DNA from: Winogradskyella sediminis
Lineage (GTDB): Bacteria > Bacteroidota > Bacteroidia > Flavobacteriales > Flavobacteriaceae
Assembly (NCBI RefSeq): GCF_003387355.1
Contig: NZ_QUNH01000005.1
Location: forward strand, 21,464-85,463
DNA: 64,000 nucleotides
Direction of reading: 5' to 3'
The position numbers and the translations under genes are program-made. Below the pieces are notes generated by a model that was given only the letters and a program-made list of their open reading frames with translations, made no database searches and was not told the origin of the DNA. Below, piece by piece: positions 34,614-43,763 of this stretch (positions are counted from its first letter, which is position 1; each line of letters opens with the position of its first letter).

Positions 34614-34757
34614 CATAAGTATATCAGAGTCGTTTTCTTTACCAAATACAAAATCCTATAGTTTTTTACTAGCGGCAAAATAGGTCTCATAGATTGCAGA
34701 AATAACAAATCTAAGCTTTAACGATTAAAATAAAGTTAAATTCTTCATCCGATGGGA

Positions 34758-34775
34758 TTCCTGCGTTCGTAGGAA
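34758..34775. repeat. Small inverted repeat upstream of recG
   Basis: TTCCTGCG-TT-CGTAGGAA, one wobble, 18 bases before the recG ATG. It looks like the short palindromes dispersed in some flavobacterial intergenic regions, but only one copy is in this window. Confidence 0.35.
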
Positions 34776-34793
34776 ATTGGTAAATTCGCAACT

Positions 34794-36896
34794 ATGAGTG
34801 TGAATTTACAAACTCCCATTGATTACCTAAAAGGTGTTGGCCCAAACCGCGCAGATTTGTTGCGTTCAGAATTGGGTATTCAGACTTATCAAGACTTAAT
34901 CAATCTTTTTCCTAATCGCTACATAGATCGTACCAGATACTATAAAATTAACCAATTGCAACGCAACAATGCTGAAGTTCAAATCATAGGAAAACTAACA
35001 GGTTTTAAAGAAGTTGCACAAAAAAGAGGCAAACGTTTAGTGGCTAACTTTATAGACGATACAGGCATGATGGAACTCGTTTGGTTTAGAGGTCAAAAAT
35101 GGATACGTGAAAGTTTAAAAACAGGTCAAACCTATGTGATTTTTGGAAAAACGAATTGGTTTAATGGTAAATTCAGCATGCCGCATCCTGAAATTGAATT
35201 GCAATCGGAACACGAAAGACATCTACGTTCAGCCATGCAAGCCATTTATCCTTCCACAGAGAAATTATCAAACAAGGGAATTACCAATAAAGTCCTAACC
35301 AATATTATTCAGCAATTATTTTTAGAAACCAAAGGCCGATTTGTTGAAACCTTACCGGATGATGTGATGACGGAATTAAAATTAATTCCAAAATCTGAAG
35401 CCCTTTTTAACGTACATTTTCCAAAGACTCCAGAGCTCTTAGCGAGAGCACAATTTCGATTAAAATTTGAAGAATTATTTTATATTCAACTACAATTAAT
35501 TATTAAAAATCTCATCAATAAATCGAAGATAAAAGGTCTAACTTTTGATAGTGTTGGAGATTATTTTAATACCTTTTACAAGGACCATTTGCCTTTTGAT
35601 TTAACTAATGCACAGAAACGTGTTTTAAAAGAAATTAGACACGATTTAGGTAGTAAAGCACAAATGAATCGCCTTTTACAAGGAGATGTAGGCTCAGGTA
35701 AAACGATAGTTGCTTTTATGTCAATGCTCATGGGACTTGACAATGGTTTCCAATGCTGTTTAATGGCACCAACTGCAATTTTGTCAGTACAACACTACCA
35801 AGGATTACTAGAACTATGTAAACTGCTAAACATCAGCATCTCACTGTTAACTGGCTCAACTAAAGCTTCAGAACGAAAAATAATTCATCAAAATTTAGAA
35901 AGTGGAGAATTACAAATCTTAATTGGGACCCACGCACTTCTAGAAGACAAAGTAAAATTTAAAAATTTAGGACTTGCTATTGTCGATGAGCAACATCGAT
36001 TTGGGGTAGAACAGCGTTCAAAATTATGGTATAAAAATGAGTTGCCTCCAAATGTTTTAGTTATGACAGCAACTCCAATTCCTAGAACTTTAGCCATGTC
36101 TGTTTATGGAGATTTAGATATCTCTGTAATCGATGAATTGCCAGCAGGAAGAAAACCCATAAAAACAGTGCACCGATATGATAACAATCGTCTGAAAGTT
36201 TTCAAATTTATGAAAGACGAAATCGCTTTAGGTAGACAAATCTATATTGTTTATCCCTTAATTCAAGAAAGTGAAAAAATGGACTATAAAGACCTGATGG
36301 ATGGTTATGAAAGTGTTTCTAGAGAATTTCCGATGCCAGATTATCAAATTTCAATTGTTCATGGAAAAATGAAACCTGCCGATAAAGATTATGAAATGCA
36401 GCGTTTTGTAAATGGTGAAACACAAATTATGGTGGCCACAACAGTCATTGAAGTTGGTGTTAATGTTCCTAATGCGTCGGTAATGATTATTGAAAGCGCA
36501 GAACGTTTTGGCTTATCGCAGTTACACCAACTTAGAGGACGTGTAGGGCGAGGTGCCGAGCAGAGTTATTGCATTTTAATGACCAGCCATAAATTAAGTC
36601 AGGATAGTAAAACCCGATTAGAAACCATGGTACGAAGTAGTGATGGTTTTGAAATTGCAGAAGTCGATTTAAAGTTACGTGGACCTGGCGATATAATGGG
36701 TACACAACAAAGTGGTATTTTAAATCTTAAAATTGCAGATATTGTAAAGGATAAGGATATTTTACAAGAAGCGCGCTTACATGCAAAAAACATTCTAAAA
36801 GCAGATCCTAGCCTTGCATCTCCAGCACACCGTGTTATTCTCAATACCTATAGGCAGATGAGTAAGTATCGTAACATTTGGAATTATATTAGTTAA
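34794..36896 (+). CDS. recG: ATP-dependent DNA helicase RecG
   Basis: 700 residues, family length. N-terminal wedge (OB) domain to about residue 180 with GVGPNRADLL and IDRTRYY; Walker A LLQGDVGSGKT; DEQH box IVDEQHRFGVEQR; motif III TATPIPRTLA; helicase motif VI region QLRGRVGRG. Regresses stalled replication forks and processes branched DNA. Single gene with its own terminator. Confidence 0.97.
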   Translation: MSVNLQTPIDYLKGVGPNRADLLRSELGIQTYQDLINLFPNRYIDRTRYYKINQLQRNNAEVQIIGKLTGFKEVAQKRGKRLVANFIDDTGMMELVWFRGQKWIRESLKTGQTYVIFGKTNWFNGKFSMPHPEIELQSEHERHLRSAMQAIYPSTEKLSNKGITNKVLTNIIQQLFLETKGRFVETLPDDVMTELKLIPKSEALFNVHFPKTPELLARAQFRLKFEELFYIQLQLIIKNLINKSKIKGLTFDSVGDYFNTFYKDHLPFDLTNAQKRVLKEIRHDLGSKAQMNRLLQGDVGSGKTIVAFMSMLMGLDNGFQCCLMAPTAILSVQHYQGLLELCKLLNISISLLTGSTKASERKIIHQNLESGELQILIGTHALLEDKVKFKNLGLAIVDEQHRFGVEQRSKLWYKNELPPNVLVMTATPIPRTLAMSVYGDLDISVIDELPAGRKPIKTVHRYDNNRLKVFKFMKDEIALGRQIYIVYPLIQESEKMDYKDLMDGYESVSREFPMPDYQISIVHGKMKPADKDYEMQRFVNGETQIMVATTVIEVGVNVPNASVMIIESAERFGLSQLHQLRGRVGRGAEQSYCILMTSHKLSQDSKTRLETMVRSSDGFEIAEVDLKLRGPGDIMGTQQSGILNLKIADIVKDKDILQEARLHAKNILKADPSLASPAHRVILNTYRQMSKYRNIWNYIS

Positions 36897-36912
36897 GCGA
36901 TTATAAAATATA

Positions 36913-36943
36913 AAAAGAGACACCTTTAAAAGGTATCTCTTTC
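36913..36943 (+). terminator. Terminator of recG
   Basis: Stem AAAGAGA-ACCTTT / AAGGT-TCTCTTT with one mismatch. Symmetric enough to act on both strands, between recG and the convergent NAD(P)-binding gene. Confidence 0.7.
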
Positions 36944-36990
36944 TCGCTATCTAACCAATTACCTCACGATAATTTTCCTCTTTCTATTTT

Positions 36991-37623
36991 CTAGTTATTT
37001 ATTTGCTGAAGGGCTTCACCAATAATGGTATCTCCTTCTAATATCTCGAACGTTGTGTTATACGGTGCATCGTCGTTTAAAGATTTTACTAGCGTTTGTG
37101 CCACGTCTGCCCTACTAATTTCACCACGTTTATTCATTTTTTCTTTAAGCTCAATCGTCCCTTGGCCTTCATTATTATTTAAAGACCCTGGCCTCACAAT
37201 AGTATATTTAAGACCACTATTTTTAAGATGTTCATCGGCATTGTGCTTCGCTTTTAAATAGTCTTGTAATTCTTCTGAAGCCTCTGGTTGATCTGCTCCC
37301 ATAGAGCTCAACATCACAAATCTATTAACATCTGCCATTTTAGATACAGCCATTAAACGCTTAGCACCTTCTTGATCGACCTCAACAACATTTTTCCCTC
37401 CAGAACCTGCGGCAAAAATCACTTTATCAATACCTTTTACTGCATGTGTTAAATCTTCTGTTAAGTCTGCAAGTACCGTCTGTACTCCATCATCCTCAAA
37501 TTGCTTTTGTTGCTCTTCTTTTCTCACCATCGCTACAGGAGTAAAATACTGCGATGCTTTTAAAAGATTAACCACTTGTTTTCCTGTTGTCCCGTTAGCT
37601 CCAGCAACTAATATATTTTCCAT
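36991..37623 (-). CDS. NAD(P)-binding atypical short-chain dehydrogenase (NmrA/YwnB-like)
   Basis: 210 residues. Rossmann motif ILVAGANGTTGKQVV at the N-terminus, then VIFAAGSGGKNVVEVDQEGAKRLMA and VMLSSMGADQPE. ASxxxY-like catalytic residues are not intact, which fits the NAD(P)H-sensing or flavin-reductase-like branch. Function unknown. Followed upstream by the tiny Pmp3-type gene in the same direction. Confidence 0.82.
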   Translation of the reverse strand: MENILVAGANGTTGKQVVNLLKASQYFTPVAMVRKEEQQKQFEDDGVQTVLADLTEDLTHAVKGIDKVIFAAGSGGKNVVEVDQEGAKRLMAVSKMADVNRFVMLSSMGADQPEASEELQDYLKAKHNADEHLKNSGLKYTIVRPGSLNNNEGQGTIELKEKMNKRGEISRADVAQTLVKSLNDDAPYNTTFEILEGDTIIGEALQQINN

Positions 37624-37638
37624 TGTTTTTATTTTTTA

Positions 37639-37791
37639 TTAACTATTAACATAAAAGGCATAAATAACTCCAGGTAACCATCCAATAAGCGTTAGTATAA
37701 TACTAATTAGAAATTCGGACCCTAATCCATGTTTTAAAAACACTGCTAATGGTGGTAATAGAATAGATATGACAATTGTTAGTATAGACAT
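37639..37791 (-). CDS. YqaE/Pmp3-family small membrane protein
   Basis: 50 residues, too short for routine ORF cut-offs. Two transmembrane helices: one at 3-20 (LTIVISILLPPLAVFLK) and one at 28-47 (LISIILTLIGWLPGVIYAFYV). The family hallmarks PPLAVFLKHGLG and the LTLIGWLPGVIYAFY pattern are present, so assignment is firm. Homologues in plants and yeast (RCI2/Pmp3) are induced by salt or cold and tune membrane potential. 15 bases upstream of the NAD(P)-binding gene, likely co-transcribed. Confidence 0.92.
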   Translation of the reverse strand: MSILTIVISILLPPLAVFLKHGLGSEFLISIILTLIGWLPGVIYAFYVNS

Positions 37792-38048
37792 TTTTAAATT
37801 CGTTTTTGTTCACAACAAAATTATGGCAGATGCCTAGAAATTCTTGACTTGTTTAAGAGTTATCTTAGCGCATATTAAAAACACTCTTCGATGAATGTTC
37901 TCATTTTGAACTATAATAAGGTTGTAATTTGGCAGCAATAACGATTAAGGTATTAGCAATTTTATCTGTTGCTGTAATTCCACCGTAGAAAATAAAAATT
38001 CAATTTTTACCAATAATTAAAGACGATTATCCCCTTTGAAAAGAGATA

Positions 38049-39053
38049 TTACCTTACAAAACGACCAGAAATATTTCCTTCAATAATTTGAATAACATCA
38101 TTGACATTGCTATAATTAACATCACCTTCGTAAGTATGTTTTAACGCACATGCTGCGCATGCAAACAACATGGCTTTATAATCATCGTAATTCTGTAAAC
38201 CATAGATTAAACCTGCCGCAAAAGCATCACCTGTTCCTATGCGATCTACAATATGCGTAATGTCTAAGTTATCCGTTTTCCTAAATTCTTTGCCATTCCA
38301 CATTCTGGCTCTAATCTTATGAGAGGATGCATTCAATGCCGTTCTTATTTTATCAAATACCTTTTCAATAGAAGGAAACGTGTCCATGAGCTGTTTGCTC
38401 GCTTTTATAAAATCGTCATTAGAATAAGTGTACGCTGTGCCCAATACTTCATTAATCTCGTTAATACCTCCAATAAAGATATTAGAATAATGTAATAAAT
38501 CGATTAATGTTTCTTTAGGATCCTTTCCATATTTCCATAAACCACTACGATACGTTGGGTCTGCTGAAACCGTTAAACCTTTTTCTTTAGCTAAAATTAA
38601 ACCTTCTTTTAGAGTTTCATATGCACCTTGCGTTAAGGCAGGTGTAATACCTGTCCAATGCATCCAACTTCCTTTTTTTAATGCTTTTTCCCAATCTACT
38701 ATAGCAGGTAAAATCTCGGAAAACGATGAATGCGATCTGTTATAAGATATTTGACTTGGTCTCATCACAGCACCTACCTCTAAAAAGTAAACACCTAAAG
38801 GCCTCTGAGAACGTTCTATAGACGAGGTGCTCACCCCAAATTTTCGAATATAGGATACCGCAGTATCTCCAATAAAATCATCTGAAACTAAACTAATATG
38901 TTTCACATTACCACCAAAATTTGCAATTGAGATTGCCACATTTAATTCTGTACCACCAAAATAAAATTCTACAATATTAGATTGCATAAATTTTTTGTTT
39001 CCTCGTGGCGAAATGCGCATTAAAACTTCACCGAATGTAATAATTTGATTCAT
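38049..39053 (-). CDS. kdgK: 2-dehydro-3-deoxygluconokinase (PfkB family)
   Basis: 334 residues. Starts ITFGEVLMRISPRG, then GGTELNVAISIANFGG (PfkB signature 1 region), and the catalytic DRIGTGDAFAAGLIYGL (signature 2). LGVYFLEVGAVMRPSQISYNR is typical of KDG kinases, which make KDPG in the Entner-Doudoroff and uronate or alginate pathways common in marine flavobacteria. No aldolase is next to it. The gap 37792-38048 holds nothing I can support. Confidence 0.85.
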   Translation of the reverse strand: MNQIITFGEVLMRISPRGNKKFMQSNIVEFYFGGTELNVAISIANFGGNVKHISLVSDDFIGDTAVSYIRKFGVSTSSIERSQRPLGVYFLEVGAVMRPSQISYNRSHSSFSEILPAIVDWEKALKKGSWMHWTGITPALTQGAYETLKEGLILAKEKGLTVSADPTYRSGLWKYGKDPKETLIDLLHYSNIFIGGINEINEVLGTAYTYSNDDFIKASKQLMDTFPSIEKVFDKIRTALNASSHKIRARMWNGKEFRKTDNLDITHIVDRIGTGDAFAAGLIYGLQNYDDYKAMLFACAACALKHTYEGDVNYSNVNDVIQIIEGNISGRFVR

Positions 39054-39195
39054 AACTTGATTTTTAGCATCTTGCTCTTTAAAATAATTATTTTAATAGA
39101 CCTTTGAAAGATAAAAGATAGTGACTTAAATTTATTTGATAGCACATCTACTAGAATTTGTTCTCATAATTAAATCACAACTTAAAAATTAAGCT

Positions 39196-39723
39196 ATGAA
39201 ATTTAAGCCTTTAGAAACCAAACGACTTATCTTAAGACCGATTACAACAGAAGATATTCAAGATTTCTTTGAATTAGACTCAAATCCTAAAGTGCATCTA
39301 TTTCTTGGTAACCAACCTGTAAAAACTATAGAAGAATCTGAAGCTATGGTCGCTAACATTTTAGAGCAATACAAAACCAACGGTTTAGGAAGGTTAGCTG
39401 TAGTTAAAAAACATACAGGTGAATTTATGGGCTGGTCTGGACTAAAATATGAAAAAAATGTAAGAAAGGAGTTTAATTACTACGACATTGGGTATAGACT
39501 AAAGGAACAATTTTGGGGTCAAGGCTATGCTACTGAGGCCGCTATTGCTTCGTTAAACTATGGTTTTAAGGATTTACAATTAAAACATATTGGTGCAGCT
39601 GCCGATATTAACCATATAGCGTCTAATACCATTCTGAAAAATATTGGGATGCAACCATCCGGCACTTTTAAATTTGAAGATACATTATGCAATTGGTACG
39701 ACATAAAAAACCCAGCAATGTAA
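39196..39723 (+). CDS. GNAT-family N-acetyltransferase (RimJ/RimL type)
   Basis: 175 residues. ETKRLILRPITTEDIQDFFELDSNPKV is the classical start of the RimJ/L group; YDIGYRLKEQFWGQGYATEAAIA gives the acetyl-CoA-binding strand and loop (Q/R-x-x-G-x-G/A) and HIGAAADINHIASNTILKNIGM the conserved Asn region. Substrate unknown (protein N-terminus or small amine). Confidence 0.87.
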   Translation: MKFKPLETKRLILRPITTEDIQDFFELDSNPKVHLFLGNQPVKTIEESEAMVANILEQYKTNGLGRLAVVKKHTGEFMGWSGLKYEKNVRKEFNYYDIGYRLKEQFWGQGYATEAAIASLNYGFKDLQLKHIGAAADINHIASNTILKNIGMQPSGTFKFEDTLCNWYDIKNPAM

Positions 39724-39900
39724 AATTATCGGAACAAAAATGAATATGAGTATATTTTAATTTATGGTTAAACGGAAAAATGCCATTATGAGTCACTTAG
39801 AATTAAATTTAAACTTAACTATGAAAATTCTAAATAATCTCACAATGACACTTCAACCAGCTTAAAACTCCTAATTAAAAAGTTATAGTTATTATTAGGG

Positions 39901-40632
39901 TTAATTTAGTTCTAACTTAAAGTTAATTGGAATACTATATGGTACACCAACATTCATATCACGTTGTTTCCCAGGTTCCATTTTAGGCAATAAATTAATT
40001 ATACGTTCTGCTTCAGTCTCTAAAAGTCTATCTGGACCTCTACTTTTCACCTTAGTAACTCTTCCTGTTTTATCAATTAGAAAGAAAACAAACACTTTTC
40101 CATCAATATTAAGTTCGGCAGCAGCAGGAGGGTATCTAAAATGCTTTTGCAAATGCTCTTGAATTTTACGTTCAAAACAAGCTCTTAGCTCGGCATTATT
40201 TCCTGTACAACCTGGAAATTGCGGCACTTTTTCAATCAAGGCAAAAGGCACTTCCACATCTTCTTCAACTTCTTCCACTTCCACTTCTTCTATACCAACT
40301 TCACGATCATCAATTATATCATCTTGTCCTATCTCTGTACTCTGTATTACCGTTTCTTCTACGTCATCTACATCTTCTACTATTGTAATTACCTCAGACA
40401 CCACTTGTTGTTGCGGAGGAGGTGGAGGCGGCAATACATCTATAACCGTAATCGGAATATCTTCATCGTATTGATCTTCTAACATTAAAAGGTCAACCTT
40501 CACAGCTTCTTTATCATAAGTCTTATGTTCTAATCCTATATACGTTAGGAGTAACATTACGTTTAAGCCAACAGCAAAAAATAAACTGCTGTTTCGACCT
40601 ACATTGGCTTTTGGGTTTTTCTTGAGTTCCAT
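39901..40632 (-). CDS. TonB-family energy transducer
   Basis: 243 residues. One N-terminal TM anchor (about 14-33), a periplasmic linker with PPPPPP and a long acidic V/E/D-rich stretch, and the TonB C-terminal domain (from FRYPPAAAELNIDGKVFVFFLIDKTGRVTKV). It probably couples inner-membrane proton force to outer-membrane receptors; the receptor gene lies 91 bases upstream on the same strand, so the two may be a pair. Confidence 0.9.
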   Translation of the reverse strand: MELKKNPKANVGRNSSLFFAVGLNVMLLLTYIGLEHKTYDKEAVKVDLLMLEDQYDEDIPITVIDVLPPPPPPQQQVVSEVITIVEDVDDVEETVIQSTEIGQDDIIDDREVGIEEVEVEEVEEDVEVPFALIEKVPQFPGCTGNNAELRACFERKIQEHLQKHFRYPPAAAELNIDGKVFVFFLIDKTGRVTKVKSRGPDRLLETEAERIINLLPKMEPGKQRDMNVGVPYSIPINFKLELN

Positions 40633-40723
40633 GACGTTTAATTTTGTTATATAAAATTACTCATCATAACTCATAAAAATTATGATTTATATCATGTTTG
40701 ATTTATAATCAACCACTTAAGAC

Positions 40724-42922
40724 TTACAAATTATCTAACTGATTATCTTTTCCGTCTTCGCTAATTGTCCAAAAGAAACCAACAAAAAAGAACTGGTCTG
40801 CTGCTGGTGTTAAAGCTCTTCTGCTAAATTGCCCATTTACATCTGGCGTATCTGCATACTGATAACCATTGATATTTTTAAAACCTAGCACATTATTTAC
40901 CGAAAAATAAAGAATCTTTTGGGAATCTAACAGATACGCCCAATTTAAACTTAAGCTGTGAAATGATTTTGTACGTGCATCCATAAAAGCTGTGGTATTT
41001 GGGTTATCATATGGTCGTCCTGATGAAAACCCATAATCAACACCTATTTGACTTTTCCAACGATCTATCCAATATTTACCCACTACAGAAAGGTTATGAT
41101 TTGTAGCATAACTAGGCTGTGCTGCAGTTGTAAAGTTTCTATAATTGCGCTCAGTATCTAGATACGAGTAGCTTACCCAGTAATCTACATTCTTAAAACT
41201 GGTATTGTCGCGCCAAAACAAATCTAAACCTTGAGCATAACCCTCTCCTGATGTGCTAAAATTGGTAGAATAAGTCTCATAATCACTATCAAATTTTATT
41301 AAATGGTCATAATCTTTACGATAAGCCTCTGCCCTAAAAATTTTACCTGCCTTAACATATTGATAGTTTAAGATGTAGTGTGTTGTTTTTTGAGCTTTTA
41401 AATCGTCCTCAAACTTTAAAACACTACTATTAGGATTCTGAAAAAAGTTTCCATACGCCAATGAGAACTGTCCGTTTTTAGAGCTTTTGTATGCCAAAGC
41501 CGCTCTTGGCGCCACATTTATTGTATTAAACAAAGCACTATAATCAGCCCTTACTCCTACTTTTAAAGCTACATCTTTTGAAAAAATAATATCTCCTTCA
41601 GCAAATCCTGCGGTAATAGTATTGTCGAAGCCATACGTTTCGTTAACTGTATGATCTCTAAAATTTTCATCAAAATCTGTGATAAACTGCTCCGCACCAA
41701 AATTTAGTTTCAATCGACTATTGAATCGTTTTTTTAGCTTCAACTTTAAATGTGCCGAGTTTTCTTTATCCTCTATGTTACTAGTCTGAATCCCAATTTT
41801 GTTTTTTGCATAAGTATAACTTACACCTGAAGATAATGTCCAATTGTTGCCGAAAACACCTTTGTAAGAAGTATTGAGATAGAGGTTATTATTATTTAAT
41901 TTAAAATTTATTCCCTCTTCATAATTGATATCTTCTTGATTTAATTCAAATTTAGAAGTATCAAAAGCCGCATAAAATTTTAATATACCATTATTAAATT
42001 TTTGTCTAAATACCATTTCACCTTGAGCACCAGATACAGGTGTTTGCCATTCATTTCTATCTTCAAACAGCGCTAAATAAGGAGCTAAATTAATATAACT
42101 AGCATTAAAGCTTAAAGAGGATTTTTCCCATTTTTGAGTATTTCCTAGACTAGCACCAACACTCATTATCCCAATATCTGTTTTCTCTTGGTCGGGTTCA
42201 TCAATAGTATTTAACAGCAATACACTAGATAGAGCTTGTCCGAATTCTGAAGAATAGCCACCTGTAGAAAATGTAATTCCATCGAACAAAAATGGCGAAT
42301 ATCGTCCACGCGTCGGAATATTATTTGTCGTTGGTGTGTAAGGCGTAAATACACGAATGCCATCTATAAATATCTGAGTTTCGTCGGCACTACCACCTCT
42401 TACAAACAGACGTCCATCTTCTGCCACATTAGAAGTTCCTGGTAAGGTTTGTAATGCTCCTACGTAATCTCCTAGTGCGCTAGCTGTGGTTACAACATCT
42501 AATGGTTTTAGCACCGAGACCTTAGAATTATCACTAGCCTCAAAGCTTCCTGCACTGATAACTACAGCATCTAAAGACTCTACATCTTCGCGTAACTTAA
42601 TGATTAGATTATTTAATTTTGAAACATCTTCAATAATCGTTTTAGTTTCAAAAGACAAAAATGAAATGGTTAAAGTTTGTACTCCAGTTTCGGTTGTTGT
42701 AAAAGAAAAGCGTCCTTCTTCTGTTGATGTCGCTCCGTCGTAAGTACCTTCTAAATATATATTAGCACCGTAAACAGGATTGTTTTTAAAATCCACTACC
42801 TTTCCAGAAATGGTGGTTTGCGCCGCAGCAACTGCGGTAAAAAAAAGTAAAATGGTTGACAAGACGTTTTTAAGCTTCGCTCTACTTTGATTATAATAGT
42901 GGAAGTGGGTTTGTGGTGTCAT
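40724..42922 (-). CDS. TonB-dependent outer-membrane receptor
   Basis: 732 residues from ATG at 42922; the upstream frame to 43054 would extend the N-terminus without a signal. Signal peptide ends AAAQT, then a carboxypeptidase-regulatory-like domain (ISGKVVDFKNNPVYGANIYLEGTYDGATSTEEGRF), a plug domain with VAEDGRLFVRGGSADETQIFIDGIRV, and a beta-barrel. It is smaller than SusC (about 1000 residues) and has no SusD, so metal, vitamin or small-ligand uptake is more likely than glycan uptake. Ligand unknown. Confidence 0.92.
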   Translation of the reverse strand: MTPQTHFHYYNQSRAKLKNVLSTILLFFTAVAAAQTTISGKVVDFKNNPVYGANIYLEGTYDGATSTEEGRFSFTTTETGVQTLTISFLSFETKTIIEDVSKLNNLIIKLREDVESLDAVVISAGSFEASDNSKVSVLKPLDVVTTASALGDYVGALQTLPGTSNVAEDGRLFVRGGSADETQIFIDGIRVFTPYTPTTNNIPTRGRYSPFLFDGITFSTGGYSSEFGQALSSVLLLNTIDEPDQEKTDIGIMSVGASLGNTQKWEKSSLSFNASYINLAPYLALFEDRNEWQTPVSGAQGEMVFRQKFNNGILKFYAAFDTSKFELNQEDINYEEGINFKLNNNNLYLNTSYKGVFGNNWTLSSGVSYTYAKNKIGIQTSNIEDKENSAHLKLKLKKRFNSRLKLNFGAEQFITDFDENFRDHTVNETYGFDNTITAGFAEGDIIFSKDVALKVGVRADYSALFNTINVAPRAALAYKSSKNGQFSLAYGNFFQNPNSSVLKFEDDLKAQKTTHYILNYQYVKAGKIFRAEAYRKDYDHLIKFDSDYETYSTNFSTSGEGYAQGLDLFWRDNTSFKNVDYWVSYSYLDTERNYRNFTTAAQPSYATNHNLSVVGKYWIDRWKSQIGVDYGFSSGRPYDNPNTTAFMDARTKSFHSLSLNWAYLLDSQKILYFSVNNVLGFKNINGYQYADTPDVNGQFSRRALTPAADQFFFVGFFWTISEDGKDNQLDNL

Positions 42923-43035
42923 GATTTGATTGATTATTAAAAGTTCGAATTTTGATGATGAGGCAAAAGTGATGTCTTTTTTATTGAACATAAATTCTAT
43001 TATACCGAACTGTATAAATTCTATGACGAATTGAA

Positions 43036-43043
43036 TATATTTG
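43036..43043 (+). promoter_or_regulatory. Putative -7 element (TATATTTG) of the lysoplasmalogenase gene
   Basis: Exact TAnnTTTG 39 bases before ATG 43083. It overlaps the TTG at 43041 that a longer reading would use as start, which argues for the ATG. Confidence 0.55.
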
Positions 43044-43082
43044 AGTCCATGCATAGCAATCCTTGCTTTAAAACAACTATAT

Positions 43083-43760
43083 ATGTTATCTCAAACCGAA
43101 AAACACTTTAGCTTATTATTCGCAATTATTGTATGTATTGAACTCTTAACCGGAAGCATTACCGCCTTAAACACCATTCATTATATAGCCAAACCTGCTA
43201 TAGTTATTAGTCTTTTAGTTTGGTTTATAAGACATTCTAAAACACTCTCAAAAACCATAAGAAGCACCACAATACTTGCTTTAATTTTTTCTGTTTTAGG
43301 AGATATATTTTTACTCTTTGTTGCACAGTCACCGCATTTTTTCACCTCAGGACTTGTAGCCTTTCTAACAGCACACATCATGTATATTTTAGTATTTTTA
43401 AAACATAGGAATCCACAAAAATCAGCAATTAGCTTTGTCGTATTGCTTCTCGTCTACGCGGTGAGTGTTTTCTATTTTTTAAATGGTAATTTAGGAGCTA
43501 TGCTAATTCCTGTGATTATCTATATGCTGGTCATCTTAATTATGGCCACGACCGCTTATCTCAGAAAAGGCAAGGTAAATTTATTGAGTTATGGCCTTGT
43601 ATTTTTAGGTGCCCTGTTTTTTCTGGTTTCAGACAGCATCTTAGCACTCAACAAGTTTTACAAACCTTTAGCATACTCTAATTACACCATTATGTTCACC
43701 TATGCGCTTGCACAGTATTTGATAGTTATAGGCCTATTAAAATTAAACGAGAGTCGTTAA
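43083..43760 (+). CDS. Lysoplasmalogenase-family membrane protein (YhhN)
   Basis: 225 residues with about seven or eight transmembrane helices. The YhhN/TMEM86 motif is seen in FSVLGDIFLLF, FLTAHIMYILVFL and GALFFLVSDSILALNKF. Members hydrolyse the vinyl-ether bond of lysoplasmalogens; bacterial substrates are less sure. Convergent with the NDH-2 gene (3 bases). Confidence 0.85.
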   Translation: MLSQTEKHFSLLFAIIVCIELLTGSITALNTIHYIAKPAIVISLLVWFIRHSKTLSKTIRSTTILALIFSVLGDIFLLFVAQSPHFFTSGLVAFLTAHIMYILVFLKHRNPQKSAISFVVLLLVYAVSVFYFLNGNLGAMLIPVIIYMLVILIMATTAYLRKGKVNLLSYGLVFLGALFFLVSDSILALNKFYKPLAYSNYTIMFTYALAQYLIVIGLLKLNESR

Positions 43761-43763
43761 ATT

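Noticed and set aside
37901..38003. Minus-strand frame of about 33 codons with a protein-like look (GGITATDKIANTL)
   Set aside because: No start codon, preceded by a stop, no recognisable domain; could be a gene remnant but not enough to call a pseudogene.
39799..39864. Short + strand frame of about 22-25 codons between the acetyltransferase and tonB
   Set aside because: No promoter box, no domain, expected by chance in AT-rich DNA.
40219..40482. Antisense frame rich in His/Phe/Tyr opposite tonB
   Set aside because: It is the complement of the acidic and proline-rich TonB linker, with no sign of independent selection.
42923..43054. N-terminal extension of the TonB-dependent receptor
   Set aside because: It would hide the signal peptide and overlap the divergent promoter at 43036.
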